The position numbers and the translations under genes were made by a program. From positions 1 to 8,641 of the forward strand of contig CACZRK010000019.1 of NCBI GenBank assembly GCA_902783515.1: 8,641 nucleotides of DNA. Direction: 5' to 3'. Source of the DNA: an uncultured Coriobacteriaceae bacterium (GTDB lineage Bacteria > Actinomycetota > Coriobacteriia > Coriobacteriales > UMGS124). The notes under the pieces are model-generated. The model saw only the letters and a program-made list of their open reading frames with translations. It was not told where the DNA came from and did not search any database. Shown piece by piece: positions 6,059 through 8,641 of this stretch. Position 1 is the first letter of the stretch. Each line of letters begins with the position of its first letter.

Positions 6059-6130
6059 GCGGCGCGCGATGCCGGCGCCTTGGCCCTGTTCCGAGGCTTG
6101 TTGCAAGGGAGCGCCGTGGGGCGACACACG

Positions 6131-6898
6131 ATGGTTCAGACACTGCGCGAGCACAGCTTTCTCTTCACCGAGCTCGTCGCCCGCGACTTCAAGAAGAAGT
6201 ACAAGCGCACGCTGCTCGGCATGCTGTGGAGCGTGCTCAGCCCCCTGCTGACGCTGCTGGTCATGAAGATCATCTTCACGCAGTTCTTCGGCTCGGGGAT
6301 GGAGCACTACACCACGTACTTGTTCTGCGGCAACCTCGTGTACAGCTACTTCAACGAGTCAACGAGCCAGGGCATGAGCTCGCTCACCTCGAACGCGGGC
6401 ATCTTCACGAAGGTCAACGTGCCGAAGTACCTGTTCCTGCTGTCCAAGAACGTGCAGACCCTCATCAACTTCGGCATCACCCTGTGCGTGTTCTTCCTGT
6501 TCTGCATGCTTGACGGCATCACGTTCACCTGGCAGTTCTTCCTGCTGCTGTTCCCCATCACCTGCCTGATGGCCTTCAACGTCGGCGTCGGCCTGATCCT
6601 GTCGGCGCTGTTCGTGTTCTTCAAGGACATCCAGTATCTGTGGAGCGTCTTCACGATGCTGCTCATGTACATGTCCGCGATCTTCTACACCACGTCCGGG
6701 TACTCGCACATCTTCCAGCAGCTCTTCTACGTCAACCCCGTGTACTGCTACATCACGTACTTTCGCCAGATCGTAATCGACGGGATGCTGCCCTCGCCGG
6801 GGCTGCACGCGCTGTGCGTCGGGTACGCGTTGCTGGCGCTGGGCGTCGGCGCCCTGATTTACAAGAAGAAGAACCACGACTTCCTCTATTACGTGTAA
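6131..6898 (+). CDS. tagG: ABC-2 type polysaccharide/teichoic acid export permease
   Basis: A 255-residue integral membrane protein, the channel half of an exporter that moves a lipid-linked wall polymer out of the cell. The N-terminal RDFKKKYKRTLLG followed by LWSVLSPLL is the amphipathic signature of TagG/Wzm-type permeases. About six membrane segments can be seen, near residues 30-50, 60-80, 108-128, 133-160, 168-188 and 228-246, with a short basic cytosolic tail. Length fits the family (about 260-275). I chose ATG at 6131, the usual family start just before TLREH. Its ribosome binding site is unclear: GTGGGG at 6116-6121 is nine bases upstream, while AAGGGAG at 6105-6111 is better placed for an in-frame GTG at 6116. 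The ATPase gene begins nine bases after the stop. A 261-bp gap upstream with a promoter candidate suggests the exporter pair can be transcribed apart from the synthesis genes. Confidence 0.9.
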   Translation: MVQTLREHSFLFTELVARDFKKKYKRTLLGMLWSVLSPLLTLLVMKIIFTQFFGSGMEHYTTYLFCGNLVYSYFNESTSQGMSSLTSNAGIFTKVNVPKYLFLLSKNVQTLINFGITLCVFFLFCMLDGITFTWQFFLLLFPITCLMAFNVGVGLILSALFVFFKDIQYLWSVFTMLLMYMSAIFYTTSGYSHIFQQLFYVNPVYCYITYFRQIVIDGMLPSPGLHALCVGYALLALGVGALIYKKKNHDFLYYV

Positions 6899-6907
6899 GG
6901 GCCTGCC

Positions 6908-8350
6908 ATGCCACCGATCATCGCGTGCCACGACGTCTCGATCCGCTACATCACCGGTGACTTCAAGGACATCGGGATCAAGGAGTACCTCATCCGTCAC
7001 CTGACGCACAACTATCACGTGACGGAGTTCTGGGCCGATCGCCACGTGACCTTCGAGCTTGAGCCTGGCGACATGCTGGGCATCATCGGCTCAAACGGTG
7101 CAGGCAAGTCCACGCTGCTCAAGGCCATCAGCGGCATCATGGCGCCCACCGAGGGCTACTGCGAGTGCAATGGCAAGATCTCGGCGCTGCTCGAGCTGGG
7201 CAGCGGCTTTGACGGCGACCTGACGGTGCGCGAGAACACCTACCTGCGTGCCGCGATGCTCGGGTACAGCCGCGACTTCGTGGAGAGCGCCTACGACTCG
7301 ATCATCGAGTTCGCCGAGCTGCAGGACTTTCAGGAGCGACCGTTCAAGCAGCTCTCCAGTGGCATGAAGAGCCGTCTGGCGTTCTCCATCGCAAGCTTGG
7401 TCAAACCCGAGATCCTCATTTTGGACGAGGTCCTGTCGGTCGGCGACGGCGCCTTCCGCAAGAAGAGCGAAGCCAAGATGCGGGAGATCATCGGCGGCGG
7501 CGCCACCACCATCCTCGTGAGTCACTCGCTCGGCCAGGTCCGCAGCATGTCCAACAAGATCCTGTGGCTCGACCACGGCAGGCAGGTGGCGTTTGGCGAC
7601 AACGTCAAGGGGCTGTGCGACGCGTATCAGACGTACCTTGACACGAAGCACCTGCCGACCGCCGAGGAGCTCCCGCCCCTGAACGTGGCGGCGTCTGCGT
7701 CGGAGCCGGCGGACGGAAAGGGACGGGCGGAAGTCTCCGACGCACCGGGCTCTGCGGAACGAGACGTCATAGACGTGGGGCGTGCGTCTCAGGGAGCTGA
7801 CGCCGGCGCCGTCTCGACGAAGGAGAAGAGGATCCCCTTCGCGCAGCGTCTGCGCAGCATGCCGCGCGCGCTCAAGATCACGTTCATCGCCGTGCTGCTG
7901 CTCACCGTCGTCATCGCCGCGAGCGAGGCACGCCTGCCTGCGAAGGTTCAGGCGCTGCCTCAGACCGCCCAGCGAGTGCTCTATCGCGACGATACCACGG
8001 GCGTGGGTGTGTACCTGTGGGAGAGCAAGCTCTACGTCTTCGTGCCGCGGGAGATGGTCGAGCAGTCCGGTGGTGACATGACCTTCTACCTGAGCGTCGT
8101 GGACTCGCATGGCTATCGGATGTCTGACACGTTTGATGTCGACAAGCTCGCGAACAGCCGCTTCTCGACTGACAGCACAGAGGTTCTGGTCGTGCCGATG
8201 GGCCGGTATCCGGGCTACATGCACGTACTGTTCGGGCAGCTCGCGGACGGTGCCTCTGCCGATCAGGTAAACGAGGACGACAGGGAACGGCTTCTCGTCT
8301 GGAGCGGCGTCTACGACAAGGCGAAGGACGTCGGCCGGACAATTGCGTGA
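6908..8350 (+). CDS. tagH: Teichoic acid/polysaccharide export ATPase with membrane-anchored C-terminal domain
   Basis: A 480-residue ATP-binding subunit that pairs with the permease just upstream. Residues 1-250 are the nucleotide-binding domain: Walker A GSNGAGKST at 61-69 (K67), signature LSSGM at 149-153, Walker B ILILDE with D173 and E174, and the H-loop histidine H206. The N-terminus matches TagH/Wzt ATPases of polymer exporters. A low-complexity Ala/Glu-rich linker (about 255-310) leads to one hydrophobic segment (about 322-339), and residues 340-480 would lie outside the membrane. TagH of Bacillus also has a membrane segment and an external tail, so the plan is known, but I do not recognise this tail. 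AAGGG at 6897-6901 overlaps the tagG stop and gives six bases to ATG 6908, so the genes are coupled. The external tail may bind wall or polymer; that is inference. Confidence 0.92.
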   Translation: MPPIIACHDVSIRYITGDFKDIGIKEYLIRHLTHNYHVTEFWADRHVTFELEPGDMLGIIGSNGAGKSTLLKAISGIMAPTEGYCECNGKISALLELGSGFDGDLTVRENTYLRAAMLGYSRDFVESAYDSIIEFAELQDFQERPFKQLSSGMKSRLAFSIASLVKPEILILDEVLSVGDGAFRKKSEAKMREIIGGGATTILVSHSLGQVRSMSNKILWLDHGRQVAFGDNVKGLCDAYQTYLDTKHLPTAEELPPLNVAASASEPADGKGRAEVSDAPGSAERDVIDVGRASQGADAGAVSTKEKRIPFAQRLRSMPRALKITFIAVLLLTVVIAASEARLPAKVQALPQTAQRVLYRDDTTGVGVYLWESKLYVFVPREMVEQSGGDMTFYLSVVDSHGYRMSDTFDVDKLANSRFSTDSTEVLVVPMGRYPGYMHVLFGQLADGASADQVNEDDRERLLVWSGVYDKAKDVGRTIA

Positions 8351-8370
8351 GACGGCGCAGAATTGCGTGA
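8341..8370 (+). repeat. Direct repeat of the tagH stop region
   Basis: AATTGCGTGA occurs at 8341-8350 (the last codons and stop of tagH) and again at 8361-8370, 20 bases apart. It looks like a small duplication remnant and has no clear function. Confidence 0.6.
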
Positions 8371-8500
8371 ACGACGTTCGCACGATCGCAGACGATCGTC
8401 GGACGGACAAGGCCCATGTTCCGACCGGTGAGATGCGCCATACGAGTCCGACCTGACAGGCTTCGATCGGCAGATGAGCCTCCGAGTCCGGGGTGGGGTT
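8351..8500. other. Non-coding stretch after tagH
   Basis: No convincing gene is seen on either strand. It contains small symmetric sites, a 10-bp palindrome GACGATCGTC at 8391-8400 and CCTGACAGG at 8452-8460, and CGAGTCCG twice (8443-8450, 8483-8490). None forms a recognisable promoter, tRNA or insertion-sequence end. Confidence 0.5.
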
Positions 8501-8506
8501 TACATG

Positions 8507-8541
8507 AGAGTGTGAACTCATGCACCGGCACACTCTTTCTT
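8507..8541 (+). terminator. Terminator-like hairpin, first of two
   Basis: AGAGTGTG at 8507-8514 pairs perfectly with CACACTCT at 8529-8536 around a 14-base loop, and is followed by TTCTT. The stem has only moderate G+C and the T run is interrupted. It would end the tagH transcript about 190 bases after the stop. Confidence 0.5.
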
Positions 8542-8570
8542 GAGGCTTTTGCTCGAAAGACCAGCTATCT

Positions 8571-8598
8571 GAAGTCAAGCCCAAGAGGCTGACTTTTC
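8571..8598 (+). terminator. Intrinsic terminator, second of two
   Basis: AAGTCA at 8572-8577, one bulged A, GCC at 8579-8581, a five-base loop, then GGC and TGACTT (8587-8595). This is a nine-pair stem with one bulge that runs into TTTT at 8594-8597. The form fits a rho-independent terminator on the plus strand better than the hairpin before it. Confidence 0.55.
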
Positions 8599-8641
8599 GA
8601 TAGGGACCTTGAGAGCCGGATATGGGATAAGGGGCGCGTCA

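Noticed and set aside
5920..6513. 197-residue plus-strand frame covering the gap before tagG
   Set aside because: It runs out of frame into tagG, and the product is His/Arg-rich low-complexity sequence without motifs.
7091..8584. 497-residue open frame on the minus strand
   Set aside because: It lies opposite the export ATPase, which carries all ABC motifs. The antisense product is rich in Arg, His and Val/Leu with no domain.
1..8641. CRISPR array, tRNA, rRNA or insertion sequence
   Set aside because: No spaced direct repeats, cloverleaf, transposase motifs or terminal inverted repeats with a target duplication were seen. The only tandem repeat is the coding one at 1-198.

Overview
The window looks like a piece of a high-G+C Gram-positive chromosome. 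The tryptophan-rich wall-binding type repeat at the left edge, the teichoic-acid type genes and the G+C-rich codon use would fit Coriobacteriia (Olsenella/Atopobium/Collinsella-like). That placement is an inference from gene style; no rRNA or other marker is present to confirm it.

Layout. Bases 1-279 are the 3' end of a rightward gene for a repeat-bearing surface protein, three 66-bp tandem repeats plus a degenerate end. A G+C-rich hairpin follows, then a convergent (leftward) family-2 glycosyltransferase, 425-1495. A 220-bp A+T-rich divergent regulatory region (1496-1715) separates it from a rightward cluster: a glycerol-3-phosphate cytidylyltransferase (tagD, 1716-2147), a second family-2 glycosyltransferase (2151-3164), an 887-residue fusion of a third family-2 glycosyltransferase with a CDP-glycerol glycerophosphotransferase (TagB/TagF-like) domain (3206-5869), and, after a 261-bp gap with its own promoter candidate, a two-gene ABC exporter, tagG (6131-6898) and tagH (6908-8350). 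The last 291 bp are non-coding and end in two terminator-like hairpins.

How the genes fit together. TagD would make CDP-glycerol from glycerol 3-phosphate and CTP. The fusion protein would use CDP-glycerol to add glycerol-phosphate to a glycan and would also add a sugar. The two stand-alone glycosyltransferases would build or decorate the same lipid-linked glycan. TagG (membrane) and TagH (ATPase with a membrane-anchored external domain) would flip the product across the membrane. This is a compact module for a glycerol-phosphate-containing cell-wall polymer, wall teichoic acid or a phosphoglycerol-modified wall glycan. Initiation (TagO/TagA type) and wall-ligation genes are not in the window.

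The most striking non-gene signal is a 128-bp inverted repeat (127/128 identical) lying inside the two divergent glycosyltransferase genes, in the same codon phase, on either side of tagD and the promoter region. Recombination between the arms would invert an 898-bp segment, swap the promoters and N-termini of the two enzymes without breaking either frame, and move tagD from the right-hand operon to the left-hand one. The second glycosyltransferase also carries a sharply A+T-rich island just after this shared block, so the gene looks mosaic.
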